Assembly (NCBI GenBank): GCA_026018925.1
Contig: JAKSZU010000027.1
Coordinates: forward strand, 4,225,531 to 4,289,530
Length of the DNA stretch: 64,000 nt
DNA from: Tupaia tana
Lineage: Eukaryota > Chordata > Mammalia > Scandentia > Tupaiidae
Direction: 5' to 3'
Shown one piece after another: positions 44,033 to 53,849 of this stretch. The position numbers and the translations under genes are program-made. Positions within the stretch are counted from its first letter, which is position 1; each line of letters begins with the position of its first letter. The notes under the pieces were generated by a model. It searched no databases and was not told where the DNA came from. It was given only the letters and a program-made list of their open reading frames with translations.

Positions 44033-44221
44033 TAAAATATAATTTTTAATTGAATTTTATTAATTACTATCATTTTTAATTTGCTATAGGGCATTTACCA
44101 GAGAGAGAGAGAGAGAGAGAGAGAGAAAGTGAGAAAGTAACCTGCCAAGTCTGGAACTCGAACCTCAGTTGGCCATGTGGGAGTCCAGGGTCTTTAACCA
44201 CCATACCATGTGCTGGCTCCC
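44033..44221 (-). mobile_element. Family V SINE, short form with (GA)n
   Basis: Antisense: AT-rich tail, ATTTGCTATAGGGCATTTAC, a GA run at 44099-44126, GGAACTCGAACCTCAGTTGG, CATGTGGGAGTCCAGGGTCT. TSDs ACATGGTAACTTTT (44019-44032) and ACACGGTAACTTTT (44222-44235). Confidence 0.92.
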
Positions 44222-44235
44222 ACACGGTAACTTTT

Positions 44236-44689
44236 AGGATGTAGAAAGAAAGCATGAGATTGGAGATGCTCCAAATCTTCATACCTGAGAGACTGAGACC
44301 ACGGAGTGGGGGCTGATCAAGGGGGTGACCATCTTGGCTTTTGTACCTGCAGAGACATCTGTGAGCTGGACCACTGGCTGTGCACGGGTGACCCAAGGCT
44401 GGGGTTGGAGAGAGCCCTAGGGCAAGATTTAGAGCAGGGGAACAGCCTGGGCACAAAACCCTCACCCAAATGAATAGAGACTGGGGAAGGGGCTGACACT
44501 ACTTGGGGAGTCCTCAGAACCCTTCGAGAATGGGCCCTGCACTGTTCGTTCTCCTTGACTTGGGAATGTACAACGCAAAGTCTTAGCATGGAAATATTAT
44601 CCACCTGAGTTATCTGTTGTTGACCCATGTCTGTATATACCTGTATATACCTAATTTGTACATCAGCTGGGACCTTCCTTTTGAGACAT
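44236..44689. other. Unique sequence
   Basis: No gene recognised; a short direct repeat CTGTATATACCT near 44631-44652. Confidence 0.45.
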
Positions 44690-44700
44690 ATGATCTTATA

Positions 44701-44974
44701 AATTTTTTTTTTTTTTTTTTTTTTTTTTTAGAGAGATTTTTACTACAGGGTGCATCTGCTCACTGGAGAGACAGGGAGAGACAGAAAGCAATAAATCATT
44801 TCTTGGGAGGGATGGCCATGCCACAATCCCTTCTCCTCCATTCTCCTTTTGGGATTTTGGGCATGCACGCACACACACCTGGTGTGTTTTGAGCCGCAAG
44901 GTCTAGGATGTGAGCTGTGTTCGCCTACATGGGAGTCCAGTGCTGTAACCATTATGTCATCTGCTGGTCCCCAA
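44701..44974 (-). mobile_element. Family V SINE, long form
   Basis: Antisense with a long T tail, GAGATTTTTACTACAGGGTG, ATCCCTTCTCCTCCATTCTC, ATTATGTCATCTGCTGGTCC. Perfect 11-bp TSD ATGATCTTATA at 44690-44700 and 44975-44985. Confidence 0.94.
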
Positions 44975-44985
44975 ATGATCTTATA

Positions 44986-45384
44986 TATTAACTACCTTAT
45001 TTCAATAATCATGATTTACCATATACTTTTTCACATCCTGATAAAAGAAATTCTTTCAAAATTCAGGAGATTATCACTTAAGCCTACTTTGCAAGTGATT
45101 TTTGTCACTATTCCAGTGGAGGAGAACCTTTTGTTTATGTGACATTCACTGGGGATTTATGAAGAGCAAAAGAGCACCTGGCAAACAGCACTGCAAGGGA
45201 AAACATACATAAACACACCTAACTCTGTGTGCAAGGTTAAAAGGAAAAGAAAATTGATCATGAGACCAGGTCTTGAATTTCTCTGAATTTTATTATAGTG
45301 GCTTTCCATGACATCTAATGTTCAAAACCTGTGTCTGGACAAAATAAAAATGTATCTATAAACATTTTTAAAACATTAAAAAAT
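44986..45384. other. Unique sequence
   Basis: AT-rich, no feature recognised. Confidence 0.4.
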
Positions 45385-45622
45385 GTTTGGCCAGAGGGCA
45401 CATACACTCTCAGAAGAGAGACAGAGAGAGAGGGAAAGTAAGAAAGAAGCCCTCATGGGGAATGGTCATGCCACCATCCCTTCTCCATTTCTTCGTCCTT
45501 TGGATTTTGGGCACAAACACACATGCCTGGCGTGTTTCTCAAGCTGCCAGGTCTGGGATTTGAACTGTGTAGTCAGTCATGTGGAACCCAGTCACCTTCA
45601 CCACTATGCCACCTGCTGGCCT
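45385..45622 (-). mobile_element. Family V SINE, long form, old
   Basis: Antisense: GTTTGGCCAGAGGGCACATA, ATCCCTTCTCCATTTCTTCG, GGTCTGGGATTTGAACTG, CACTATGCCACCTGCTGGCC. Diverged. Confidence 0.85.
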
Positions 45623-45734
45623 TTAAAGACATCTTTTACAAATCCCATTTGAAATAAAAAACAGAAAAATGGATTTCTTTCCAGAATGTATTTCTAGGAA
45701 ATACACATTTATTCCAAGAAAGGTGCTGGAGCTA

Positions 45735-46520
45735 CTGAAATACATAAATTAGAAGACAGGAGTCGCAGACCTCAGGACACGTACAACCCCCCAAGGAAAA
45801 CACACATCACAAATGATGGTGAAGGTAGACTAGAGGGTAGGAAGAGTGACAGGTGAGCCCAGGTGCTGGATAGCTCGTCTTACACCAGCTCTGGAAGGAA
45901 GGTCTGTACAGGAGGTAGCATTTGAGTTAGTTTTTTTTTTTTTTTTTTTTTTTTTTTGAGAGATTTTCGCTAGAGGGCGCGTGCGCTCGCCAGACAGACA
46001 GAGAGAGACATTAGAGACAGAAAGCGAGAAATCACCCCCCAGGGGGGATGGTCACGCCGCAATCCCTTGTCCTCCATTCTCCTCTCGGGATCTTGGGCAT
46101 GCACGCACACGCGCCCGGCGTGAGTTGTAAGCCACCGGGTCCGAGACGCGAACCGCAGTCGACTACGTGGGAGTCCAGCGACATAGCCATTACGCTAACT
46201 GCTGGTTCCCTCATTTGAGTTAGTTCTTAAGGGAGGAGTCAGATTTTGCAAGCAGTGGGAAAGGGAAGTTAGAGGCAGAGGGAACAGCAGAACAATGACC
46301 AAGAAACAAGAAAGTTCATGTCTATTTGTAGGATGCAAATGAGATGCATTGTGATCATTTGAGGGAAAATGACAGAGTGTAAAGGTAGAAAGGTGAGAAA
46401 GAGGCCCATTGTGAAGGCCTTTGAATGGTGCCTTCAGTTCATTCAGCTAGTTAGGGGCTGGTTAGCGGCAGCCATTGTAGGTTCTTAATCAGGAGAGTGT
46501 TGATAATGGAATATTTTGAT
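45735..46520 (+). mobile_element. Ancient unnamed mammalian repeat, split by a SINE
   Basis: Blocks GGAGGTAGCATTTGAGTTAG, GGCAGAGGGAACAGCAGAAC, GTGAAGGCCTTTGAATGG, CAGCCATTGTAGGTTCTTAA and ATCAGGAGAGTGTTGATAAT match an old repeat I know by its wording ('ggaggtgacatttgagctgag ... gggagccattgaaggtttttaagcaggggagtgacatgat') but cannot name. Interrupted by the SINE at 45931. Confidence 0.55.
45931..46211 (-). mobile_element. Family V SINE, youngest subgroup (B-box variant)
   Basis: Antisense, near-intact, with a pure T tail, GTGCGCTCGCCAGACAGACA, CCCCCCAGGGGGGATGGTCA and CCGGGTCCGAGACGCGAACC, giving GGTTCGCGTC on its own strand. Perfect 12-bp TSD CATTTGAGTTAG at 45919-45930 and 46212-46223, within the old repeat. 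Confidence 0.97.
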
Positions 46521-46871
46521 TTCTAAAGCTAGGCGAGGAGATCAGGGCATTGGGCATTTTACCTTGGCCCAGATTAAATTATGCTTCCTATATCTTCCAC
46601 CAATTCTGTTCTCTCCTTTTTGTATTTTTTTAAGTAGCATACTCAAATTAAGGTTATTTATTTTGTATTTATAATGTATTTGCTACACAAACGACTTGGG
46701 TTGTTTCAATGAATTGTCTTAAAATGGTCAGAGGGATGGAAAAGGAATGTTCTTACTTCGAATTCTGGTTCTAATTTTTTTCAATATGTGGGACATAACT
46801 GAGATGCAGGTGGCCAGAAAGAAGGGAGAAACTGTATGTGTCAGACTTGGCCTATTATTCCAAGAAGGTAG

Positions 46872-46911
<40 letters not shown>

Positions 46912-47029
46912 AGAGAGAGAGTGTGTGATGAGTGTGAGGCTCTTCAGATCAAATTAAGCAGTAAAAATATTCTAATTGAGTTGGGCTGGGCTGAAGATGG
47001 ATCCTTATCTTGGTACAATTACATGGTGT
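46521..47029. other. Unique sequence around a GT repeat
   Basis: No gene recognised. The GT repeat at 46874-46908 is listed separately. Confidence 0.45.
46874..46908. repeat. (GT)n microsatellite
   Basis: About 17 GT units followed by ATGAGAGAGAGAGTGTGTG. Likely polymorphic. Confidence 0.96.
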
Positions 47030-48240
47030 AATCTATGCTTCCAATTATCCCATTTCTCCAACCAAGAGGAAGAGATTTAGCATGTAAATGCATTCCAGGG
47101 CTCAGAACGAAGCATGGCTGTTGTTGTTACAGGGAAGGAGGCGATGTGCTGTCATAAATGTGTCTGATATCCAGTGTCTGATCCTTTAGAGACAGCCACA
47201 TTCTTGCCCACGAGGAGGAAAAGGGAACGCAGGGGGACCGACAGACCAATTGATGGGGACGTTTTTTGCAAAATAGAAGGCTATGGTGATCGCCACTTTT
47301 TGAGACACAGTTTTGCTCGGGTAATGGGTACAGTTGCAAACACGGGGCTGACGACGATAGGAGTGGAGGCTGAACTATGCTCCCCAGGCCAGGGTCATCA
47401 GAAGAGCGCCCAGCCTAGGTGAAGTTCGGTTTCTTTCAAGTCCGGTTGAGCAAGCTTCAGCACCCTCTCGTTCGGCCTTCCCCACGCGTCTTCCACCCCT
47501 TCCCACCTAGAATACTTCCCCCCTCTGAGCCAGAAATGAGAAACACAGTCTGTAGCTTTCAGAATATAACTTCTAGTCTAGTTTTGAACAAGTCATAAGA
47601 AAAAACGAAGTTGTAAGGCTTCCTCCCATTTCCCCTCCCCTTTCCTCCTTTTTCAAAGTCTCTCTAGAATCTTTTTATCTTCCCTCCCTAGGGAGGCACA
47701 TTGACACTGTGGGAAACACTCCAATTTCTCTTACGTGGTGGGAGGGTACTCAATTGTCAGTTTAAAAAATAATGATCTGTAGCCGATTAAAGAACTGAGA
47801 GAGCCTACACTTTGAGTCCTTTAAGTGGGTAATTCCTTTAACCAGGTAATTCTTCTAAGCAGGTAATTCCTTTAAGCAGGACCCTTCACAGCCCTGGAAA
47901 ACAGAAGACCATCTAGGAACTCTTGAACTGTTTCAAATTGTTTTCAAATGGGTCTGAATGCTGTTGAGAAATGCATAATTTACGACCTTAACACTTGATT
48001 AGGTGTTAAACGGCTGTCGGGAGAGATGTCCTTGGTAATCCAGTTATCATCGAGACTCTAATTATCACTTCACGGGAGAAGTAAGGCTGGGTAATTGAGA
48101 ACCAAAATTCTTAAAGGGCTTGAAGTGGCCATTTTCTTATGCAGTTAAGCAAATTATTTCTCTACCTAGAAGGTGTCTAATTGGTACCAATTGATAAGAA
48201 GTAAGAAATGGTGTTAGGACTTTCAGGAGTGAGTTAGTCA
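47030..48240. promoter_or_regulatory. Strongest candidate regulatory block
   Basis: About 1.2 kb without recognised repeats. It holds a 17-bp-period homeodomain-like tandem array (47820-47880), the inverted repeat TTAACAC/GTGTTAA (47988-48009) around TTGATTAG with a T-box-like AGGTGTTA arm, and TAATCC, TAATTATC and GGTAATTGA cores to 48110. Motifs are seen directly; enhancer function is inferred and unproven. No first exon or polyA signal is evident. Confidence 0.4.
47820..47880. repeat. 17-bp tandem array of TAATT-containing units
   Basis: Units TTTAAGTGGGTAATTCC (47820-47836), TTTAACCAGGTAATTCT (47837-47853), TCTAAGCAGGTAATTCC (47854-47870) and partial TTTAAGCAGG (47871-47880), with exact 17-bp period. 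Each full unit carries a TAATT core; the first also carries an NKX-type TTAAGTGG. Confidence 0.95.
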
Positions 48241-48727
48241 GGGGGCTCCAGCCAAGGCAACAGAAAGTTACGTCGAGTACCAAGGGGTCTCTCTCAATTT
48301 AAAATGTTCACTTTATTTAAAACACGTGTTAAAGGAGAGAGACGGAGAAAGCAAGAGACAGCCAAGAGAAGACAGAATGTAATTAGGAGCTGATGGCCAT
48401 ACCTCTCCCCTGTGGGTCATTACAAAGGGCTCTTCTCAGATAAGTCCCCATTCTACCTTGTGTTAGTTCCCATCGATCACTATGAATTATTTAAGCCACA
48501 AATGCTGTGCCATCCATTAAACCAAGGGTGGACACAGTGGGCCAAGTCTGCCTGAGAAAGAAGGGTTCTACTCATGGAATTTAGTAGGAGGCAATGAGAA
48601 GAGGCAACAGGTAAGGAGATTCCATTCTGTGTAGTCTTTGAACAGCTTCCAGCTCCCCTCCACTCCCATCTTCTATGGATAAAACCACGGGAGGTCATCT
48701 CAAAAAAGTCATCATTTAACTCACAAA
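48241..48727. other. Unique sequence
   Basis: No gene or named repeat recognised. Confidence 0.45.
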
Positions 48728-48739
48728 GATATCAGGGAT

Positions 48740-48899
48740 GGGGCCAGCAGGCGGCATGGTGGTCAAGGGCTCTGGACTCCCACATGGCCGACCACGGTTC
48801 GAGTCCCAGACCTGGTGGCTTACTTTCTCTCTCTCTCTCTCTTCTTTTCAGACCAAATTAAAATAAATAAATAAACTTAAATGATTCTCTTTAAAAAAA
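48740..48899 (+). mobile_element. Family V SINE, short form
   Basis: Sense and well preserved: GGGGCCAGCAGGCGGCATGG, GACTCCCACATGGCCGACCA, GGTTCGAGTCCCAGACCTGG, a TCTC tract, ACCAAATTAAAATAAATAAA. Imperfect TSD GATATCAGGGAT (48728-48739) and GGTATCAGTGAT (48900-48911). A good reference for the short form. Confidence 0.94.
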
Positions 48900-48928
48900 G
48901 GTATCAGTGATACCATTTAGGCTATTTT

Positions 48929-49181
48929 AATTTTTTTTAACTTGCTAGAGGGTGTGTGCATTCACCAGAGAGACAGAGAGAGAGAGAAAAAGAGAGAGGG
49001 AAAGTGAGACAGCACCATGGGGGGTGGTCAACATTCCCTTATTCTCTCCCTTTCTTTGCTGAATTTTGGGCATGCGTGCACATGTGCCCAGCCTGCCTTT
49101 CAAGTCACCAGGGCTGGAACTAGAACCACAGAGTCAACCATGTAGAATCCAGTCTCTTACCCATCATGCCACAGCTGACTC
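48929..49181 (-). mobile_element. Family V SINE, long form, old
   Basis: Antisense: TTTTTAACTTGCTAGAGGGT, CATTCACCAGAGAGACAGAG, TTTCAAGTCACCAGGGCTGG, CATGCCACAGCTGACTC. TSD TAGGCTATTTT at 48918-48928 and 49182-49192. Confidence 0.9.
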
Positions 49182-49194
49182 TAGGCTATTTTTT

Positions 49195-49500
49195 TTTTAA
49201 TTCTATCTTTCTATGTACATATTACTTCCCCACAAAAATAATTCCTCTTGTGGATTTTTATATTCTGATTTCCTCTTATTGTACTCTAAATAATTTTTCA
49301 TGATATCAAATAGATTTAAAAACATGATTTTAAGTGGCTGCATAGCATTCTGTTTAACCTAGTTCTTTTTAGATATTTAGCTTATTTTCAACTTTTCTAC
49401 AAAGAACTTTCTTACATGTAATACTTGTGTACTTCTCTGAACATTTCTTAGGGTAGAATTATTGGAGTTGAGGGTTTGAATATTTTAAAACAATATTGTG
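49195..49500 (-). mobile_element. Old L1 (L1ME-like) 3' UTR, antisense
   Basis: AAGTGGCTGCATAGCATTCT, TTTAGCTTATTTTCAACTTT, CTTAGGGTAGAATTATTGGA follow the antisense 3' UTR of old L1s ('TGGCTGCATAGTATTCC', 'TAGGATAAATTCCTAGAAGTGGAATT'). Confidence 0.65.
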
Positions 49501-49524
49501 CCTATAAATATTTAACAGGCTTAT

Positions 49525-49536
49525 GGGGGGGGGGGG
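49525..49536. repeat. G12 homopolymer
   Basis: Twelve consecutive G on the + strand, unusual in an AT-rich setting. Confidence 0.95.
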
Positions 49537-49634
49537 CTAGAAAAGGTCCTAATTGGTAAAACTTGCCAATTTCTGTGGTGTAAATTCTCCCACCTAGATG
49601 ATTCAAGCAACCCAATGGTTTAATAACTAGCTTT
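49537..49634. other. Short unique spacer
   Basis: No feature recognised. Confidence 0.4.
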
Positions 49635-49653
49635 AAAAAGTTTCTGAAAATTT

Positions 49654-49914
49654 GGGAACCAGCAGTTAGCGTAATGGCTATGTCGCTGGACTCCCACGTA
49701 GTCGACTGTGGTTCGCGTCTCGGACCCGGTGGCTTACAACTCACGCCGGGCGCGTGTGCGTGCGTGCCCAAGATCCTGAGAGGAGAATGGAGGAGAAGGG
49801 ATTGTGGCGTGACCATCCCCCCTGGGGGGTGATTTCTCGCTTTCTGTCTCTCTGTCTCTCTCTGTCTGTCTGGCGAGCGCACGCGCCCTATAGCGAAAAA
49901 AACCTCTCCAAAAA
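49654..49914 (+). mobile_element. Family V SINE, youngest subgroup (B-box variant)
   Basis: Sense, near-intact: GGGAACCAGCAGTTAGCGTA, GACTGTGGTTCGCGTCTCGG, CTTACAACTCACGCCGGGCG, CCCCCCTGGGGGGTGATTTC. Perfect 19-bp TSD AAAAAGTTTCTGAAAATTT at 49635-49653 and 49915-49933. Confidence 0.97.
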
Positions 49915-49933
49915 AAAAAGTTTCTGAAAATTT

Positions 49934-50664
49934 AACAATTCCTTCTTGTGAGAAAGCATACTACTATAAGACTCTCTCTGTCTGTTTGTCTCTCTCCCTC
50001 TCGCTCTCCCTCTCCCACCCTATAATATATATATATCTTCAGGGTCTGGCAGCCAGGTAGGCCAGCAGCTGACTAGAAAGGTAAGGACACTTAGATTTCT
50101 ACCTGCATGAGGGAGCTAGGGCCATTCCAGGTGACATGTAAGAGAAACAACTTTTTTTTTTTTTTCTTAAAGAACTATTCCACACACCTAAACATTGTAA
50201 AAGGGGAAAAACTAAACTCAGAATTTGTTTTAGATTTGATGTAAGATAAGTCCAAATATTTGCTAACAAAAATAGTCTCTCTTCTACTTTTCTATACTTC
50301 ATGTTGATGCTGTGCTATTAAATTTGACAGTTAATTGTCTTGTATCTGCAGAGAAAGATGGCATCGCGAAGCAGAAAGAGGCCTTGTAATATTTTTGGAG
50401 CATGGTAGTTCTCAAAGAGCTGTAACCCTGGTTCAATCTCTGACTTACTCATTACCCTCAAGTAGATCCCCAACCCTGGTTCAATCACTGACTCACTCAT
50501 TAACCTTTAGTAGACCCCCTGCCATATCAGTTGATTCTCTGTATGAGAATTAAACTGAGCTTTAAAGTGTAGCCTAATTCTGCCATGCCTGCCTTTGACA
50601 CGTTCCTTGGATGAATTTCCATTGTTGGCTTTAAATAAATTCTTACATCCTGAGTATGGTTTTC
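49934..50664. other. Unique sequence with a 48-bp tandem duplication
   Basis: A TCTC run and a TA run lie at 49971-50036, a T16 run near 50151-50166. A two-copy tandem repeat of about 48 bp starting AACCCTGGTTCAATC occupies 50424-50471 and 50472-50518 with a few mismatches. No gene. Confidence 0.55.
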
Positions 50665-51530
50665 AATGTTATGTGGTATAGCAGACACACTCTAAGGAAA
50701 AGTCCAATGATCTGGCCTTTTGTGGTTCCTGTCCTTGTCTGATATCCTCCCCAATGTGTGCATGTGTGTCCAAGATCTGTACCTTGCTTCTAATCAGTGG
50801 AACAGGGCAAAGATGATAGGTGTCACTCCTGTGTTTATGTGATGTTATTTGAGATTCCATCTCTGAAGAGTCACTCTTACTCTCCTGATGGTCTTGCTGT
50901 GAACTGTCTATGGCATGGCCCACATGGTAAGGAAGTACAGGCAGCCCTTAAGGAAATGCGGGTCTCAGATCTGTAATTGTAATACATGACTTTTGTCAAC
51001 AAAAATGAATGATCATGGAAACAGGATATTTCTGTCAAATCTCCAAATGAGAACATGGATCAACACCTTCCTTTTTTATTTTTGAGTTTATTTATTTATT
51101 TCTGCCATAGTGAGACAGACAGAGAGAGAAAGAGAATCAGAAAGATACAGAGACAGAAAGAGATGCAGAGAGAGAATGAGAGAGAGAATGCCCTTAGGAG
51201 GGTCTTGTGCCATGATCCACTGCCATCCTTAACTGGCCCTAGACCATGGGCATGTGTGTCTACCATACTCAGGGAGGTCTTCAGACACAAACCTAGAATG
51301 TTCTTATGTGGGTCAGCCTTACAGAGCATCTTGGTTTACTGCTGTACCAATGTCTGGCTCTGAGGCCCACACAGTGAAGGTAGCTTGGTGACCCCTGCCC
51401 CAGCCCCCAAGCAAAGAGCCCAGCTAATCATGCTTACACTTCTGACCCATGGAATTGTAAATAATGAGTGTGTGTTATTTTTAAGCAGCTAAGTGTGTAG
51501 TTACAGCAGTGGGAAACTGGTAACAAAGTC
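50665..51530 (+). mobile_element. MLT1-like MaLR LTR relic, interrupted by a SINE
   Basis: TTATGTGGTATAGCAGACAC near the left, GGCCCACATGGTAAGGAAGT and AAGTACAGGCAGCCCTT in the middle, and ACACTTCTGACCCATGGAAT, TTTTTAAGCAGCTAAGTGTG, AGCAGTGGGAAACTGGTAAC at the right follow the MLT1 LTR order ('CTGACCCACAGAA...TTTTAAGCCACTAAGTTT...GCAATAGATAACTAATACA'). Ancient solo-LTR-type fossil; the SINE at 51073 sits inside. Confidence 0.65.
51073..51362 (-). mobile_element. Second tRNA-like SINE family, antisense
   Basis: Tail at left (TTTATTTATTTATTTCTGCC), a long AG-rich tract, and at the right a head that reads on its own strand GAGCCAGACATTGGTACAGC, AGTAAACCAAGATGC. Not family V; possibly the same family as 13607 and 16881. 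Assignment is tentative. Confidence 0.5.
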
Positions 51531-52204
51531 TTGCCCAATGTCTTAGCTACCTGCCTCTTCTAGCCCCTGCTGTAAGTGCTGGGTTGGTGCAGTCCCATCC
51601 TGCATGCTCGAGCCCAGGACACGACTCCTAGGGACTGCGTCAGCTGGGCCTCCATGACCTCCAGCTTTCGATTGGCACTGAATGAGACTGGGAAGTGGAG
51701 GGCTGAGGGAGAGAGTCTGTTCTGGTTCCCTCTCTGTCGTGTGGGTGGTTGCACAGACTGTGTTTCTCTACGGTGGCCATGCGCCTGTGGGGGAGCTTTG
51801 TCCTATGGCTCAGGTGCTCTAGAGTTTCTTACCAATCCCTCGCCATGCCGTGAAGACACGGGTGTCTTTAGGGCTGGGAAAGGCCCCTTTGTTGCTAGCC
51901 CTTGATGGTTCAACGTGCCTTCCCTGTCCACTTCCCTTCCCTTACCTGAACCTTGGCTAATAGTTACTTCATGAAAGCCTCTAAGACTATCCTGTTTAAA
52001 TGTATAACCATTTTTATCCAAGTTCACAAAGTTGCAGATTTACAAAAATATGTTACATAACGTAGTTCATTTTATAAATAGCTTAGAGTAAGTTTGGATG
52101 AACTACTTTCAAAGTACTATTAAAATAATCTAACTGAAGAACTCATATACTATTGTTCATCCCAAAGCACTTAATCAGCTCTATGTTAAACTTGTGTTTT
52201 TGAT
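51531..52204. other. Unique sequence
   Basis: 51560-51900 is GC-richer and open in several frames, with no recognisable protein. No gene called. Confidence 0.45.
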
Positions 52205-52330
52205 ACTGTTCATCCACCCATCAATCCATCCACCCATCATTTCAGCATCTACACTTTGCAAAAGTATTTGTCAGGAGTGGTGCTTGGGGCATGGAATGGT
52301 AGTATATTCCATGGCAGGTCATGGTTAGAA
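52205..52330 (-). mobile_element. Possible L2 3' relic, antisense
   Basis: CATCCACCCATCAATCCATC, CAGCATCTACACTTTGCAAA and CAGGAGTGGTGCTTGGGGC resemble the antisense L2 end ('TTCATTCAACAAATATTTATTGAGCACCTACT...GCTAGGC'). Confidence 0.4.
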
Positions 52331-52489
52331 CTATTGAGTTTTTTAAAACCATGAATGAAATCTAATCTCATGGGTTTAATGATGTTGGGGTAAGTGTGCA
52401 AGATGGGCTTGCTAGACTTGAAGTGTCTTGTTCCTGAAAGAGCTCTGTGGACTTACAACCCACAGAAGAAAATAAAAGCCACTGGAAAT

Positions 52490-52790
52490 GCGGACAGAGA
52501 TATCCCAGGAACAGGCTCATATTTTACGAGGCCTACCCTGAATGTTCCGGGAAGGAAGGGGAAGATGGACTAGGGCAGAGGGACAGAGACCGGTCATGAA
52601 GCAACTGCAGGGATCCAGGTAGAGATGGTGGTGCCAGGACGAGGCTGACAGCCTCTCAGGTGGATGTGCATTAAACTTCTGGATATATTTTGAAGATGGA
52701 GCTGTTAGACTTTGCTGACAGATGTGATTTGAGGTGAGAGAGAGGGCAGAGTTTTTTGGCCCGTGAAACTGGTAATATGGGGTTACCAGG
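52490..52790 (+). mobile_element. Second fragment of the ancient unnamed repeat
   Basis: GAAGCAACTGCAGGGATCCA, GGTAGAGATGGTGGTGCCAG, CTGGATATATTTTGAAGATG and GACAGATGTGATTTGAGGTG fit the downstream half of the same old repeat seen at 45735 ('gctgttgcagtagtccaggcgagagatgatg'). Identified by order, not by alignment. Confidence 0.5.
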
Positions 52791-53849
52791 TCGTGAGGTG
52801 AAGCAAACTATTGAAGGAGAGGGCTCTGAGCAGGGAGCTCAGGCAGTGTGGAACACTTCTGCCATAAATCATCAGAAGGGGTTGATTGGACAAATGCCAT
52901 TAAGCCTAACAAATATCTTGGGAATTTTATAAAATTTTTCAAATCTTGGCTCCACAATGACTGTGGATGGAGACGGAGAACACACTAGGGTTTCAGCCCT
53001 TACTGCTATGTGCTGAGACAGACATGCTTCCGTGGCCTGGTGTGTGGATTTGGGTTAGCTTCTGTGTGGGTTATCGGCTCAGGTTTACTCTTACCCTTCT
53101 GCTGCTCTTTGTCTCACGAAGCACCGATCATTGCAGGCTGTGTTTCTTAGGCTCTCTGGTGTGGGCGCTTTGGGCTCTGTTAGCTGTTGGGGTGCTTTCA
53201 CAAGAGACTAGAGCGTGGGAGGAAGGGAGAAGCCAGGATATTTCTCCTCTGCCTCCACCTCCTCCATCATCAGGAGCAGAGTCCGAATAGCCTCTGTGAC
53301 ACCATCTCCCATGAAACATGCCTTTGTGGATCTGATCTCTCTCCTTACCCCCAGGCTTCCGTACCTTACCTCCTCCCTGTGAACCTCCAGCCCAGGGGAG
53401 TCTCCAGTTTCATGCAGTTGCTCATCTCTGGATTGCCATCCTGCTCCTGTGTGGCTTTCCAGTTTAATGTCTAAAACATTTCTATTTTGGCTCCTACTGA
53501 CTAAGACTCCTGTAGTGAAAGAAAGAGGGAATCTATAGTAATTATTTGGTACATCAGTTATTTCAAGGAAATCTGAGTATTTGACTTGAAATTTATCCTT
53601 TATATTTGCCTGGTCTGTGAATTTATTACCCATCTGGGTGAGATAGGTTGTGGGTTTAATGTTAATCTGAACTTCATGTATTTTAATTCACTATTCAGGA
53701 CCAAGAGAGTTGGCGGTCATCTTGAAAAACCACTCTTTCCTGATGCTTGGATTCCTTCTCTGTTAACCCAACCCTGCTTGGGTATTCTTAATGAGAAAAT
53801 CTAATTTCCATAGTTTGCCATTTGACCTTTAAAAAATTCTGTTTCAGAT
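52791..53849. other. Unique sequence
   Basis: No repeat or exon recognised; open frames at 52967-53633 on both strands are fortuitous in appearance. Confidence 0.45.

Noticed and set aside
47820-47880. CRISPR-like regular repeats
   Set aside because: Units are contiguous with no spacers and the genome is mammalian.
53128-53633. Overlapping open frames on both strands with proline-rich stretch
   Set aside because: Proline run comes from a CTCC-rich patch; no domain or exon context.
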